The position numbers and the translations under genes were made by a program. Shown in pieces: positions 34,609 to 46,386 of a stretch of 64,000 nt of DNA. Under the pieces are notes generated by a model. That model worked only from the letters and a program-made list of their open reading frames with translations, did no database searches and had not been told where the DNA came from. The DNA lies in contig NC_081413.1 of the NCBI RefSeq assembly GCF_030272615.1, positions 186,400,669-186,464,668 on the forward strand, written 5' to 3'. The first letter of the stretch is position 1. Every line of letters begins with the position of its first letter. This DNA is from Cryptomeria japonica. Taxonomy: Eukaryota > Streptophyta > Pinopsida > Cupressales > Cupressaceae.

Positions 34609-37600
34609 CCCATTATTCCACTTTTGCAACGATTATTTAGGTGCGAAAGCTTGGTGCAATTTATGGATTACCATGCATGCAATAGAAGTTGAGATGACAT
34701 TCTTCAAATGCCTACAGATGGTTCTACATTTATGGATATAGAGGAAAAATGGCCACACTTTCAAGAAGAACCTCGTAATCTCAAACTTTAATTGACAATG
34801 GACGATGTCAATCCATTTGGAGAGTTGAGATCTATTTACTTGGTGTGACTTTTTTTTCTTATCAACAATAACATTCCTCCATGGATGTCACTAAAGAGGG
34901 AGCACATAATATTGGCAATGATTATTTCGGGTATTTTTTTCATTTTATAGTCATGTACATTAAATTATATATATTGCAGTAAAATGATTATAATAATTAT
35001 GTAATGTTTTTGTTCATTCAAATAGGTAAGTACCAAGTTAAAGATATGAATGTATATATCCAACCTCTTATCGACGAGTTTCTAGAGTTATGGAATGGTG
35101 TCACTATGTATGACGTCTCTAGACCAATAGGACAAAGACAATTTCAATTCCATGCAATGCTTGTATGGACAATTCATGATGCCCCAGGGCTAACATATTT
35201 TTGTGGTATGTTATAATGTTCAACTTGCACACTTTAATAATGTTTAATTTTTTAAATATAAATCATGGATTTAAAAAAAAAATCCATTCAATATATAATT
35301 ATAAAAATTAACATATTTAATCCAATTATACATGATCTTGCAGATCTTCAAACAAAGAGAAAATTTGCATGTCCAGTTTGTGGTTCAAAGACGAAAACTC
35401 GTCATTCAACAAGTTTAGGAAAGCAGGTGTTTGATGAGTATAGACACTTCCTCCACATAAATCATAAGTATTGAACTACTGAAAAACATATTTTCGATGG
35501 GAAAGCAAAGACTACATCAAAACCACGAAGAATGACACCTCGCCTATGGAAGTTGGAATATAATAGAATTAATCGTCAAGGTAATGTCATTCAATCTAAT
35601 TGTTCATCTATCATATATGATATGTTTGTATTTTATATTTTTATATTGTGCTTTTTTTACTCATGTTGTAATTGACGATGATTGTCGTTAACTTTTTAAA
35701 CTTATATGCTTCATGAAGGTCGTCAAGGTATTAATTACCACCTTCCAAAGGAACTAAAAAGTTATCCTAGACAATTTAGTAGGCTGCCCTACTATTAGTA
35801 GCTACAAATTGTGCATTTGCTTGATACTATGCATATTGGAAAGAATATAACAGAGACATTATGGAAAATATTGAATGGAAGGCGTGACAAAGAAAAAAAT
35901 GTCAAAATTTGTGGTGACATTCAGGAATCCAATTATGCATTGAAAAATGTCATTCAATTAAATAGTGATGGAGACCAAATTAATATAAACACCCTTCCTT
36001 GGTTATTAATGGAGCAACAAAGCAATGCTATAAAAGAGGTCATACAAAAAATTTGTTTTCCCACAGGATTTGTTGCGAACATAAACAATCTCATAACAAA
36101 GAAAAGTGAATTTGGGCCAGGGATGAAAATGCATGATTGGCATACCTTCATTAAGGTAATTCATGTTCTTGTATATTTTCTATATATTTATATACTGCAT
36201 GTACTTTTCAATGTATTATGTTTAGTACTAGTTTTGGAAAAACAATGAAAGGATCATTTTATAATTGTTGCAGTATGTTCTACCTCTATCTCTCCCAGAC
36301 CACTTCGATAATAATGTCAAGAAAGTTATATATGATCTTGAAAAATACACGAGGTAAGTAGTGTTAATTGTTCAATTTGTTGTATAGGTATTATATTTTC
36401 CATTTGTTTTACTTGTTAAAATATATTGTATATTATTTTGTTAATTCTCATTAATATATTTGTGTCTTGAATCACTTGTAGATGGCTGTCATCTAAAGAA
36501 ATCCATAAAGAAGATATAAAATATTTGAAGATAAAAATTCCTCATCTAATGTGTGAAATGCAAAAGTGTCTACCTTCGACATTTTTCAATGCACAAAAAC
36601 GCTACCTCATACACCAAGTTGAGGAGATTGAATTGTGTGGATCTGTGCACACAAGGTCAATGTGGATGGTTGAGAGGCACTTGAAATTTTAGAAGGCTTT
36701 GGTTCAACAAAGAGAACATCCTGAGGGTTCTATGGTGGAGGGATATATGGTATACTAGACTATAGTGTACATTACTGAATATCTTCCTAAGTTTGCGACA
36801 AAGATCCATGTAGATCGCATTTGGGATCCCAACTCCATTAACAAATTCGAAGGGGAGAACCTAATGGGGAAAGGTAGATTGAGGAAAGTGAGAGGTAATT
36901 ATTGGATGTTCATGGACATTAATATGAATACATTTTATATTTGGTTTTTATATATATTGTATTTAATTAATTCTTAATCTTCAATATACATTAGTTGTAA
37001 ATTTCTAGTTATTTTTTCTATAGTTGCTGGAGAGTGGGATGCACTACATTTGTATGTTGCAAACAATCTTGATTGGATGACGGTATGGATTGAACAATGT
37101 CAATAATCTGGTCACGCATTAACATGAGAAGGTGTGGCTTCATTGGTTAAAGAAGCTCATTGTAATGGAGATTCCAATGTTACACCAAGGGAAATTGATT
37201 TGGCGTATCGTTTAAGAGATAAACATGTACGTATAAATATATTAATCACCCATATTATTTAATTTTTTTTCAATTGTGATGATGTATATATATATGTTGT
37301 TTTTTGCATACATTCGACCAAGAATAAATATGTTTATCAACTAACGATTGAATAATTTTTTCATGTTTGACATATTGCAGGTGAAACACCACAAGGCTAT
37401 GTGGTGCAATGGTCATAAATTTCGCATAAAAAAGTTGGATGACACGAAGAAAACTTGTGATTCTGGGATAACTACAGTATTTCAGGTGACTAATGTTTCA
37501 TCTAGAAGCGACATACATCCTCAAGTCTCAGAAAATCGATACTATGGGATTTTGGATGGTATACTTGAGTGTGACTTGGGTCCTTCAAATTAGTTCTTTT

Positions 37601-38096
37601 CATCGTCCAATGGTACAGGCTACGATTGAATGAAAATAATCTCAATAGAACTGTTATTGAACATGATAATGGATTTACAATGGTCAATGCAAGGTCATTT
37701 GAGCCAGATGGAAATGAGCCCTATATTCTTCCAAGCCAATGTGAGCAGGTATTTTACTCTGAGGTTCCACATAAACCGGGTTGGTCATTTGTTGTTAGAC
37801 ATGATCCTAGAGGAAGGCCAGTAAAGTATAATGTCATGGAAGAAGAAGATACATAAGAGCTAGAAGATGATGTACATGATGATCGAGATCAACAGATAGT
37901 TGATGATGTGCCCGATGAAGATGTCGAAGAAGAGGAACAAGATCACGATGATGTAGGAGTTAATGTTCATGAAGATGATGATGACGATGATAATGATGAT
38001 GATGATGATGCTGATGATATGACCAATAATCTTTACAATGTATATTCTGGATCGAAAGATACATACAAAGAGTTGGATGAAGAAGAAGATCAATGA
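34609..38096 (+). pseudogene. CACTA TNP2-type transposase, 3' exons
   Basis: Reading resumes with IIPLLQRLFRCESLVQFMDYH and later VNPFGELRS and NNIPPWMSLKREH, the conserved TNP2 run. Further exons, judged by splice signals, are about 35025-35206, 35345-35580 (FACPVCGSKT), 35719-36154 (LLDTMHIGKNI), 36273-36353, 36481-36898 (a DUF4218-like CGSVHTRSMWMVERHLK), 37022-37227 and 37381 onward (a DUF4216-like YYGILDGILECDL). The end is a long Asp/Glu run (DDDDDDNDDDDD) closing at 38096. Stops such as TGA and TAA in the first exon and a double stop near 35799 show it is dead. Confidence 0.87.
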
Positions 38097-39879
38097 CATG
38101 ATTTAAATGTATGATGTATGCGATTAGTATATTATCTATTTGATATTGATTTCTTGATATTTTTTGGTGAAATCTAAATGTTGTGATTATGTGGGAGGAC
38201 TTGTTTGTAACTATGTGGGAGGAATTGTACTTTGTGATTATCTTTACATGTCAAGTCATTTATACTTTTACATTACAAATATTTGCATCATGTTGTGTTC
38301 CCTGTTGAGATGTTTATGGAAAATTTAATAGATGAATCATTTTAATGGTTTGTTATGCAATAACACAATGTTTCCTATTATAATGTATGATGCACTTGAT
38401 ACTATTTTGTATCTATGCTCTTAATCTAATTTGAGGAGATGATGTTTTCCAATCTTTATATTTTAACAAGTCTATGATATTTGCATGAGCTATTGTAGAT
38501 AATACCTTAGGGAATGTGTGTTGCATTAAAGGATCATTAAGAAGTGTTGCAGATAATACCAACACTACCCATGTTTACCCTTTGCACATGTTTTGTGGCA
38601 TACACACTAAAACACTTTAAAAGAAGTATTGCAGATAACACCAGCACTACCCATGTTTACCCTTTGCACATGTTTTGTGGCATACACACTAAAACACTTT
38701 AAATACATTTTACCCTCCTATTAAACAATGAATTTCATAGTTTAGTACATATACTTTCCTAGTTCTTCTACTCCATTAGTGACCCCCAAAAGCACCCAAA
38801 GCTCAAAATTTTAATACATATATAGGTTATCAACAGATCCTAAATCCTAGAGAAATGGCCACTAACTCATGAACAGACTCAGGATTGGACTTGGCCAATG
38901 AACAAGATTCAGCATGGAAGTTGCAATCTTCTACTCTTCAGGCTCTGCAAGACCTAGGTGGGTTTACCTATTGCATTGTTATCCATATACTGGCTAAATG
39001 TTAACTAACAGTGCATTATGCAACAGATGCTTTCAACGAAAATATACCAAGGAAAATCATAACATACTATGAATTCTGGCTTGAAACTCAGTTTCTTATC
39101 ACTTTTGCTTGCATTGAAAATGACTCTAATCTACTTCTACTCCTAATACAGAAAAACTAGAAAACTGAATATAAAAGGTGAAATAAGAATGAAAAGATGA
39201 CTCACAGACTTCAAGAAAGTATGATCAGTGCTTGTTCTAAGGGAAAAAAGAGTCAAATCATAATCCTAGTGACAAACAGAGTAACATTATCAACATTAAA
39301 GTTCAATACTAAACAATTAAGACTTGATTAAAATGTTTACATTTAGAATGCATTCACAACCTCCTCACACTCTCTCAGAATTTGTTGTAGTATTCAAGAC
39401 AAATTTAGTTCATTTAGCTTGAAATGAAACCCATCCAAACATACACATTCCCCCTTGGAGAAGACAAATTGCATATGTCATTAACACAACAATTAATGCA
39501 ACATAACACAAAATATATGAGCCAAAAATGAATGTTCTCTTTATTGGTTTTCAATATAACATTGATACATTCACAAAAATATTACAATGAGTCACCAAAA
39601 CTGCTAGAAGACTCTTTGTTGTTATATTAAGGTTTCTCTAATGCATACAAATCAAGAGTCTGGAATCCTTCTTCTTGGCCTTGAATTCCCTTTTATAACA
39701 CAAGGGATCAAAAAAAGCCTTAGGCCGAAGAAGACACATGTCAAAATCTAATTGCATTACAAAAAAGACCTAAAGCCTAAGACCTTGACCTCTGTGAGCA
39801 ACCTGCATTGAATGATGGCGGCTGAAAAGGGATCATCCTGGAAGCTTGAGATGTGGGTCTGCAAAAGATGTTCTCACAT
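38097..39879. other. Non-coding flank, probably CACTA 3' region and unrelated DNA
   Basis: I see no gene. Apart from a tandem duplication at 38541-38704, the stretch is AT-rich single-copy-like sequence. Confidence 0.55.
38541..38704. repeat. Tandem duplication, 82-bp unit, two copies
   Basis: The units start GAAGTGTTGCAGATAATACC (38541) and GAAGTATTGCAGATAACACC (38623) and share ACTACCCATGTTTACCC and GTGGCATACACACTAAAAC. Only a few bases differ, so the duplication is fairly recent. Confidence 0.9.
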
Positions 39880-40588
39880 CTATACTTCATATCTACTTTT
39901 ATCAAGATCAAAAAATGCAATCTGGCATGCGGTGGCAGGTGTCTTGGAGACTGCTCCTTGCCGACTGAGTGTTCTAATCATTTTCCCAGAATGAACATCC
40001 CGCACAAAACTTTTAGGAGTAGCAAAAATGGAAAGACTATGACTAGTCCTCCTCTTCAGGCTACTCTTCTTCCAAGGAGCATTACTTTTTATGTAGCACC
40101 TCAATCTCATTAGCTGGCCAAGAAAAACCCTTCAGGCTATGCATTTTATTCATACCTTCCTTTGTTTTGTGGGCAGGCACAATTGCTACTCCTAGGGAAA
40201 AGCTATGATATATTTGCTCCTTCCATAATTTTATCAACAATATTAAGTAATGTATCTCATTGGTTTGGATCACCTTCCAAGGAAGTCAAGGTGACATTTA
40301 TCGCTTCCTGGAAACCTTGGTTCCATTCTTCTAAGCTCTTAATTTGCCCATCATATGTCAAAATTGTAGGGACATGCCACTTTTTGAGTCCCTGGAAAGA
40401 ATCAATCATTCCCATCAATGCTTTCCTTTCCTCCTCTATGTTGGGTAACTCTTTATTCAATAAATTATAATTTCTCCAAGTTACCCTTACAATTTAAGGT
40501 GGCTGAGCCACATTTTTCACTGCTAACATAACCTCCTTCAAGGTTTGACCCTTCGGCAGCCACGTAGCTCTGATTGGTTGAAAGAATT
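39880..40588 (-). pseudogene. Decayed ORF of unknown family, cut by the giant element
   Basis: On the minus strand a frame runs from 40588 with FFQPIRATWLPKG, then ELPNIEEERKALMGMIDSF and EEWNQGFQEAINVTLTSL, interrupted by TAA, TAG and frame changes. From about 40110 to 39880 a Ser/Lys-rich stretch continues (KKSSLKRRTSHSLSIF). The 5' part is missing because the Ty3 element begins at 40589. I recognise no domain. It resembles accessory or gag-like proteins of plant elements in composition only. Confidence 0.4.
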
Positions 40589-40679
40589 TGTTATGCCTAG
40601 CATATCTATTTCCCCATTTGGTTTCCTTGAGTCAAAATATGGCCCCCCCTTTTTTTATTTTCTTTCTTCTCTTTTGTTT

Positions 40680-41000
40680 TTACCTTGGAACTCCAGAGTC
40701 CCAGAGCCCCGAGGTTCTTTTTGTGTCAACCTCGGAACTCTAGAGCCCCGAGGTCCCTGTTGGTTTTACCTTGGAACTCCGGAGTCCCGAACTCCCGAGG
40801 TTTCTTTTTGGTTTTGCCTCAGAACTCCAAAATCCTAGAGTCCCGAGGTTCTATGTTGTTCCAACCTCAAAACTCCGGAGTCCCGGAGTCCCGAGGTCCT
40901 GGGTCTTTCAACCTCAGAACTCTGGAGTTCAGGAGTCCTGAGGTGGCTTTGTTTTTCCTTCGTTCCATCCCGGAACCCCGGAGTCCCGGGGTCGTGTTTA
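40680..41000 (+). repeat. Array of GC-rich hairpin units in U3
   Basis: Seven units of about 45-50 bp follow the pattern ACCTCGGAACTCCGGAGTCCC...CCCGAGGT. Each starts ACCTCGG and ends CCGAGGT, so each can fold on itself. T-rich spacers separate them. The array lies just upstream of the TATA box and stands out against AT-rich surroundings. The copy in the 3' LTR is at 61612-61945. Confidence 0.88.
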
Positions 41001-41030
41001 TGGTTTTCGTACGGAAGGGTTTTGGGTGGC

Positions 41031-41038
41031 TATATATA
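41031..41038 (+). promoter_or_regulatory. TATA box of the giant LTR
   Basis: TATATATAGG follows GGTGGC and lies about 440 bp from the LTR start. The 3' copy at 61979 keeps it. A transcript start near 41065 is likely. Confidence 0.75.
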
Positions 41039-41267
41039 GGAGATAATGAACTTTTTCAGTTCATTTGTGCATTTAGAGTTTCTCCTCCACAGCTCCAAGT
41101 CGTGAACCTCCGGACTCCCGAGCTTTTTTTGGCGTCCGTTTGATTTTCGATTCACCAAGTTGGTGAATTAGTTTTGTCTCCTTGTGTTTTTCTTGGTTTG
41201 ATGTCTTTTCGCGTTTTTTTCCTTTTTGTTCTTTTTTGTTTGTTGTTTTTTGGTGTGCCCTAGCAAT

Positions 41268-41525
41268 CCACCCCAGAACCCCGGAGTTCCGGGTTTCATG
41301 TTCCATCCCAGCCCGGAACACCGGATCCCCAGAGTTTCGGGTTTCATGTTCCATCCCACCCCGAAACCCCAAATCCTCAGAGTTCTGGGTTTCATGTTCC
41401 ATCCCACCTCGGAACCGCGGATCCCCGGAGTTCCAGATTGTCCCAAATCTGGAGCCCAGAACCTCGGAGTTCCGAGCCCTTTTCCTTTTTGCTTACCCCG
41501 GGACCCCGAAGTCCTGAAGTGGATC
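41268..41525 (+). repeat. Second GC-rich repeat array, downstream of TATA
   Basis: Four to five units of about 55-60 bp share CATCCCACCCCGAAACCCC...GAGTTCCGGGTTTCATGTTC. They are related to the upstream array by the GGAACxCCGGAGTTCC core. Because they lie after the TATA box, they would be in the 5' end of the RNA. The 3' LTR copy is at 62215-62475. Confidence 0.85.
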
Positions 41526-41587
41526 AAGAATTATGTTTAATATTAAGGACTAAAATTTGTGCTTTGCTTGCAGGTTACAGTGGTTAG

Positions 41588-44500
41588 ATGGACTCATCCG
41601 CCAACAAGAGAAGTAAAGAAATTGACAGACTTCCAGCCACCATGAAGTACCAATATCAAGGATAGGTTCATGTTTCGAAGCTAGACGATCAAATTAGATG
41701 GGTCACCGACACTGAAGTAGGACACATAGAGATTGGGGATATTGCAACCCAATTAGATAAACGTAACCTAGATGCTCTCCACCAAAGAATAAAGAGGTCA
41801 GGTCTTGTGGAAGCTACTGTATTCCCGAAGTCCCTTCAAGAACCTTAGTTTATAATGACCATCGCTCCATTCTACAATCAAGAGACAAGAAAGTGTATGG
41901 ATGCACATGGAAAGACTGTTATTGACTTGTCACCGGATATGCTAGGGTTCATCTTCGGAATTCCGACTAGGGAAGAGGCATTCTTATTAATAGAAGAAGA
42001 GGCCTTGAAAACATGGAATGAGAAGGTGTCAGCCAGCAAAAGACACATGAATACCAACTGGTTGGAAGAGGAGAGGAAAACAAAGCTCAAGGCTATAGAG
42101 ATCCTACAGGTAGATTTCAAAGAGCCTCAAAGGGACTTGATCATCATACTCAGCAGGGCCTTCGGCAAGCCTGACTGCAAGCATTTCCACCCTTGGATGT
42201 TCCAATTTATGAGTACCATATTGATAGGAAAGCAATACTTTGATTGGCTGTAACTCCTTTCGGATAACATTTGTAAGCAGATGAAGGAGGTGCAACACAC
42301 TCAGAAATTCTTTTTCACATCCTATGTCATTTGGGTAGCTGCCAGAGCCAGAAAGTTTCTAGGCCTACAGGTAGAAGGGCAGCTAGGAGAGAAGGAGGGA
42401 CAAAAGAAGATATGGGAATATTATTCCCAGCTCACTCTAACAAATGCAAAGACACACTTTAAGAGGGTTAATGATGCCTTCATCTTCCCTATAATCATTA
42501 AGTTGACTGGAGACGCAGGATATCGGATAAGCCTGGAAGCCATGATTATTATCCAGGAGTGGGCGTGTTGGTTCATCCAAAACCCACGTTCCACTTACAT
42601 TAGAGTTAGTGGATTCACAGGGAATCCAATGCCATTGCCTCGTTATTGAAACGATAGGGTAATCCTGCTGGAATATGTGAGAGAACTTCTTGGTCTCCAA
42701 TCACTGCTATCTTCTAAACATAAAACAGGTATTGACTTCTTGGTGTCCATTGGGTACTTCACCTGTTCTAAAATACAAGTGGCAAAATTGGCCGAGCAAG
42801 AGCTTCAGGATTTGAACTTGAAAGAATATAATCATATTAGGGAATTTTATGATCCCTACGGGAAACTTAAGCAAGCTATGCCTAAGGCATATGAGGGGCA
42901 TAGGCCCAGCTTGGAAGACTTTTGGGCCAACTTGCAGGACAGTTTGAAGTCAGAGAGAAGAATTACAATAGGTTGTCCATGCCGCAGGTTAAAGACTTTG
43001 GTATCGAGACTAACCTCTCTAAAGACCCGAGGGATGATGGAGAGTTACTCAATCCAATTTATAAAGAATTAGGGATAGACAAGAGGCCCCTCTCCCCAGT
43101 GAAATGGTCCGCAAGAGAAGATACATATATGGAGAAGGTTTCCCAAGTAGTCATCAATAGGACTAAGCAATGGTTAAGCTAGAGGGTTAGACCCAGTGCA
43201 TCAAAAACAAAACAAAAAGAATCCACCTCAGGGGTGCCACAGTCAAGAGGCCATAAAGAGTATGCTCGAAAAACAAGGTCAGCTTCAAGACAAAATACCT
43301 CCACTAACCCAGGTGAGGAGGACAAGCCTCAGGAAAGCACCGAGGACTTGCTAAAGAAAATCCAAGAAAAGATGAAGGAATCTAAATTACTAAAGAAGGC
43401 TGCAGACCTAGGGGTGACCGATGGGCTAGGCGCCGTTCCACTTGCAAGAGTTCTCCCACCAAGGACTGCTATAGGCGACACTGGAGGAGAAGATACTCAA
43501 GAACAAGAAGGGAACCTAGAAGCCACCAAGGAGGTACCTGCTCAGCCACCCTCCACAGGTACAACAAGTCCTTCAGGCATCGTTGCTCCTGCACCACCAT
43601 TTGTTAATGTATCCACAGGGCAGCCCAGAGTGCAAGCTTTTACATCCATTACTGAAAAGGTGAAAATTAGAAACATCGAGTCTGACTCTGACTAGGAGGA
43701 AGAGGATCTTGACCAAAAATAGCCTCTAGGTAGTGAGCAAGAAGGAGGTGAAGTGGAGGATATCCTGAATGAAAGGTTGATTCTAACTCCTCAAGACCAA
43801 GAAGACTTGCTTAAGGATATAGAAGCTGGGCAAACAGAGATGGACCTAGGGAATGAAGAAATGGCATTCAATGAGGAGGTTAGTGGTAAGCTAGGAGAGT
43901 TACACAAACAACATGCTCTCCAAGCTAATTTAGCCCACCAAATTTCATCATTCTAGGTTCCTTGCCAAACGAGAGCTAAAGCAGAGGAGTAGGTAGAGGA
44001 GCAGGCAAAGGTGCATGTTATAACTGGTAAGATTGTATCACATCAAGTGGACAAAGCCGAAGATATACCAGAATGGTTAGAGTTTACCTTTGAGAAGAAA
44101 AAGAGAAAAGTTACAGCTTCCCAAGTTTACTCTACAACAAGCAATCACCAAGGAACCACCAAAGATTAAGAAGTCGAAGACGGTTCACCACCTGTCAAAA
44201 ACTAGTTCCGGTGAAGTGATTGAAGATGTGGCGGTTCCATTGCAGGCCAAAGGACAAACTTCCCCCAAATACCAAGTATCACAGGTAAACCTAGGTAAGC
44301 AGACCAAGTGGGGAGAGTTAGATACCTTGGAACTAGCCACAAGCGTTGTCGAAGGGCATGTGGAAAAGGAGCATAGTTCAAATGTAGAACTTAAAGCACA
44401 ACTTGGGTAGTATAAACATCTCTTGGTAGAAATGTGCAAATCTTTGGACTCTTGTAGGATAGATGACCTGCCTTCAACCTCATCCTTGCGAGAAGGAGAT

Positions 44501-45217
44501 GAAAAGGCACTATTAGAGGTGAGTCGAGTAGCTGCGGCCGGTAAGTCTTGGACTCGAATGGATGTAGCCAAAATTAGGTTGTTTTTACAGGACACAACGG
44601 AAATATACCGTAAAGTGGTACAGGCAAGTGGAGATTAGGCAACCTATTCCACACACTGGGAATGAAAGGAAAACACCTTTAATAAACAACTCCGAATTTT
44701 GAAAAAGATACTACGGTTAGGAAAGGAGCTAATAATAAAAGAAGATCTCTTAGGAGGAGATAGTTGTGAGAATTTACAGTCCTATATATACATTTTGGAA
44801 ATGAAGGTAGAGATGTATCAGCAATATGTCAAGGAGATGACTAATATTCGGGACCCTCTTCTCAGAGAGATTTTGTCATATGAAGATTTTTTAACGAATA
44901 TACTAGGGCCTTTTGGCCTCAGAATGGCTGATATTGGAATAATGGACCAGCAACAAGTTTTGAATCAATGGGATGCATATGAGGCACAAAACTTAGGACC
45001 TGCTACCCAGTTCGATGCTGCCCTTATGGATAGATACACACAACTGATTACTTAGTGTCAGGATGTGCCGGATATGGTAAAGGAATTAGAGGAACAAGGA
45101 GTACATGTAGAGGAGACTTTGAAGAAGTATAAATTTAGAATTAAGCATGTAGCTAATCCACTAGTTCAAGTAGTTGCATGCATAATTGAAAACTATAAAG
45201 CATTTACCAAGAAATAA
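41588..45217 (+). pseudogene. LTR-embedded ORF, about 1,210 codons, unknown protein
   Basis: The ATG at 41588 follows a TTTGCTTGCAG tract. Frame 2 runs to about 42940, frame 1 to about 44100, then frame 2 to TAA at 45217. The first shift is a base missing here but present in the 3' LTR copy. A globular N-terminal part (about 500 residues) includes DLSPDMLGFIFGIPTREEAF and TSYVIWVAARARKFLGLQ. An acidic, Pro/Thr-rich middle and a helical C-terminal part follow. Stops at 41663 (shared with the other LTR), 42251 and 42647 interrupt it. I recognise no family. It could be an accessory protein like the ORF1 of Ogre-type elements, but the position inside the LTR would be new. Confidence 0.75.
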
Positions 45218-46261
45218 AAAAAAGCTAGGCACACAATTGCTAAAGATAGCAAAGCTTTTTTTCTTGATTTTGAAACTGCTCTTCTTACTCAGAGTTCCAA
45301 TTTTTGAAATTCCTGCATGATTACGAAAGTTTGGCTTCCCTAGCATGGTCTTCGTAGTGCTCATGCAGCGTCCGTTTCGTAGTTGTTAAGTGGAGTGTCT
45401 AGGCAGAAACTTGCAAGTTAACTGCTACTCCTAATTTTTAGTTCTTAATTTAGGGTAGAATTATTTCCTAAATAATAGGGTGAAAAACTTCTATAAATTG
45501 AGAAGTTGAATTCATTTGTAGGGGTCCCCAAATTGATGATGTGTGGCCCACTTAGAGATTTTAGAGATTTTTGCAGATTGTTAAGAAGTTTGATTTATTT
45601 TTGCTATACATTCATGGAGGTTAATATGAAAAGTAGCTTGTAAATTGCTTGATTTACATCTATATTCTACCAAATTGTTCTGTGTAATTGGTAACATCTA
45701 TTATTTTGAGTTAGCAATGTGGTAATCTTTTTGTCTATTATGATATGAACCATATTGTGCACGTCAGTGGTGTATGGGAATTACTGTGATAGGCCATATT
45801 GTTGATGATTCTATGTCCACAGATTTGTGAAATTGATGATTTTGCAGGTTTTATGGAAGTCCATTGTTGAATGCTAACTTGGATAATATTTGATAATTGC
45901 TCAAATTGCAGGGAACTAATTGAATAGTTTATTGAGTTGTCATTGTATTGATTTTCATTGTTATTTTCTTGTTTCCCTTACGCTTTGCATTTATTTCCCC
46001 AGAGAGTCTTAAATCATAAAATACAAAAAAAAGGGGAAGTACAATTGTTCATAAACCGGCGAGATTCAGTTCTAACCAGTAGGCCCCTTTACAGGTATAA
46101 CCATATCAGCCATTGAGTTATCCATCACCGTCGAGACCCAACTACAAAGACCTTGGGGTAGTGAGTTATTCAGAACCTATTACTTTTCAGGAGAGGTGGT
46201 GAGTGTTTGCATAAACTACCTGACTGTTGGTGGGTGTGTCAAAATGCTCGTCAACAGAAAT

Positions 46262-46278
46262 TGGTGCTAGAAGGAGGG
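46262..46278 (+). promoter_or_regulatory. Primer binding site-like sequence
   Basis: TGGTGCTAGAAGGAGGG starts five bases after the proposed LTR end CAACA. It has the TGG start and position expected of a PBS. The tRNA is not assigned. Confidence 0.6.
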
Positions 46279-46386
46279 CCAGAGGCTAAACCCCTCGTAA
46301 GTGAACCACATTTGGTATTTCCAGGTAATTGAGGTATTAAGCTGGATCATATATCATCTTTTTCTCCTGAGAGATTCCATCGAGTC

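Larger units (their letters stand above)
16936..38781 (+). mobile_element. CACTA (En/Spm-type) DNA transposon remnant, split by a 16-kb insertion
   Basis: A multi-exon TNP2-type transposase gene lies at 17258-18329 and 34609-38096. Removing 18330-34608 joins the halves in frame: SYIP before the break and IIPLLQRL after it restore the usual TNP2 sequence. The outer limits are uncertain. I mark CACTA at 16936 and TAGTG at 38777-38781 only as the nearest candidate termini; they share no longer inverted repeat. Confidence 0.6.
40589..46256 (+). repeat. 5' LTR, 5,668 bp, with promoter, hairpin arrays and an ORF
   Basis: The start is shared with 61521 and the end is set by GCTCGTCAACA followed by a PBS-like site. 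The order is a GC-rich repeat array, TATA box, second array, an AG-ended pyrimidine tract at 41555-41572 resembling a splice acceptor, a 1,210-codon frame, and about 1 kb of non-coding sequence to the end. If the repeat instead ends before the ORF, the second copy would be a tandem element; the window cannot settle this. Confidence 0.68.

Noticed and set aside
37975-38030. GATGAT microsatellite as a separate feature
   Set aside because: It is the Asp-rich C-terminus of the TNP2-type transposase and is explained by coding sequence.
16936-38781. CACTA at 16936 and TAGTG at 38777 as exact element ends
   Set aside because: Beyond CACTAA the two ends do not form an inverted repeat, and no 3-bp target duplication was seen. 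I kept them only as outer markers with low confidence.
41073-41540. Overlapping frames in both strands across the GC-rich arrays, also at 61606-62496
   Set aside because: Repeat units free of stops create open frames in several phases. None has a domain or a plausible start.
41575-41600. A short LTR ending before the ORF, with TGGTTAGATGGACTC as PBS
   Set aside because: There is no CA-ended LTR terminus matching TGTT just before it, and TGGTTAGATGG does not resemble a usual plant PBS. The site at 46262 has both properties. Sequence beyond 64000 is needed to be certain.
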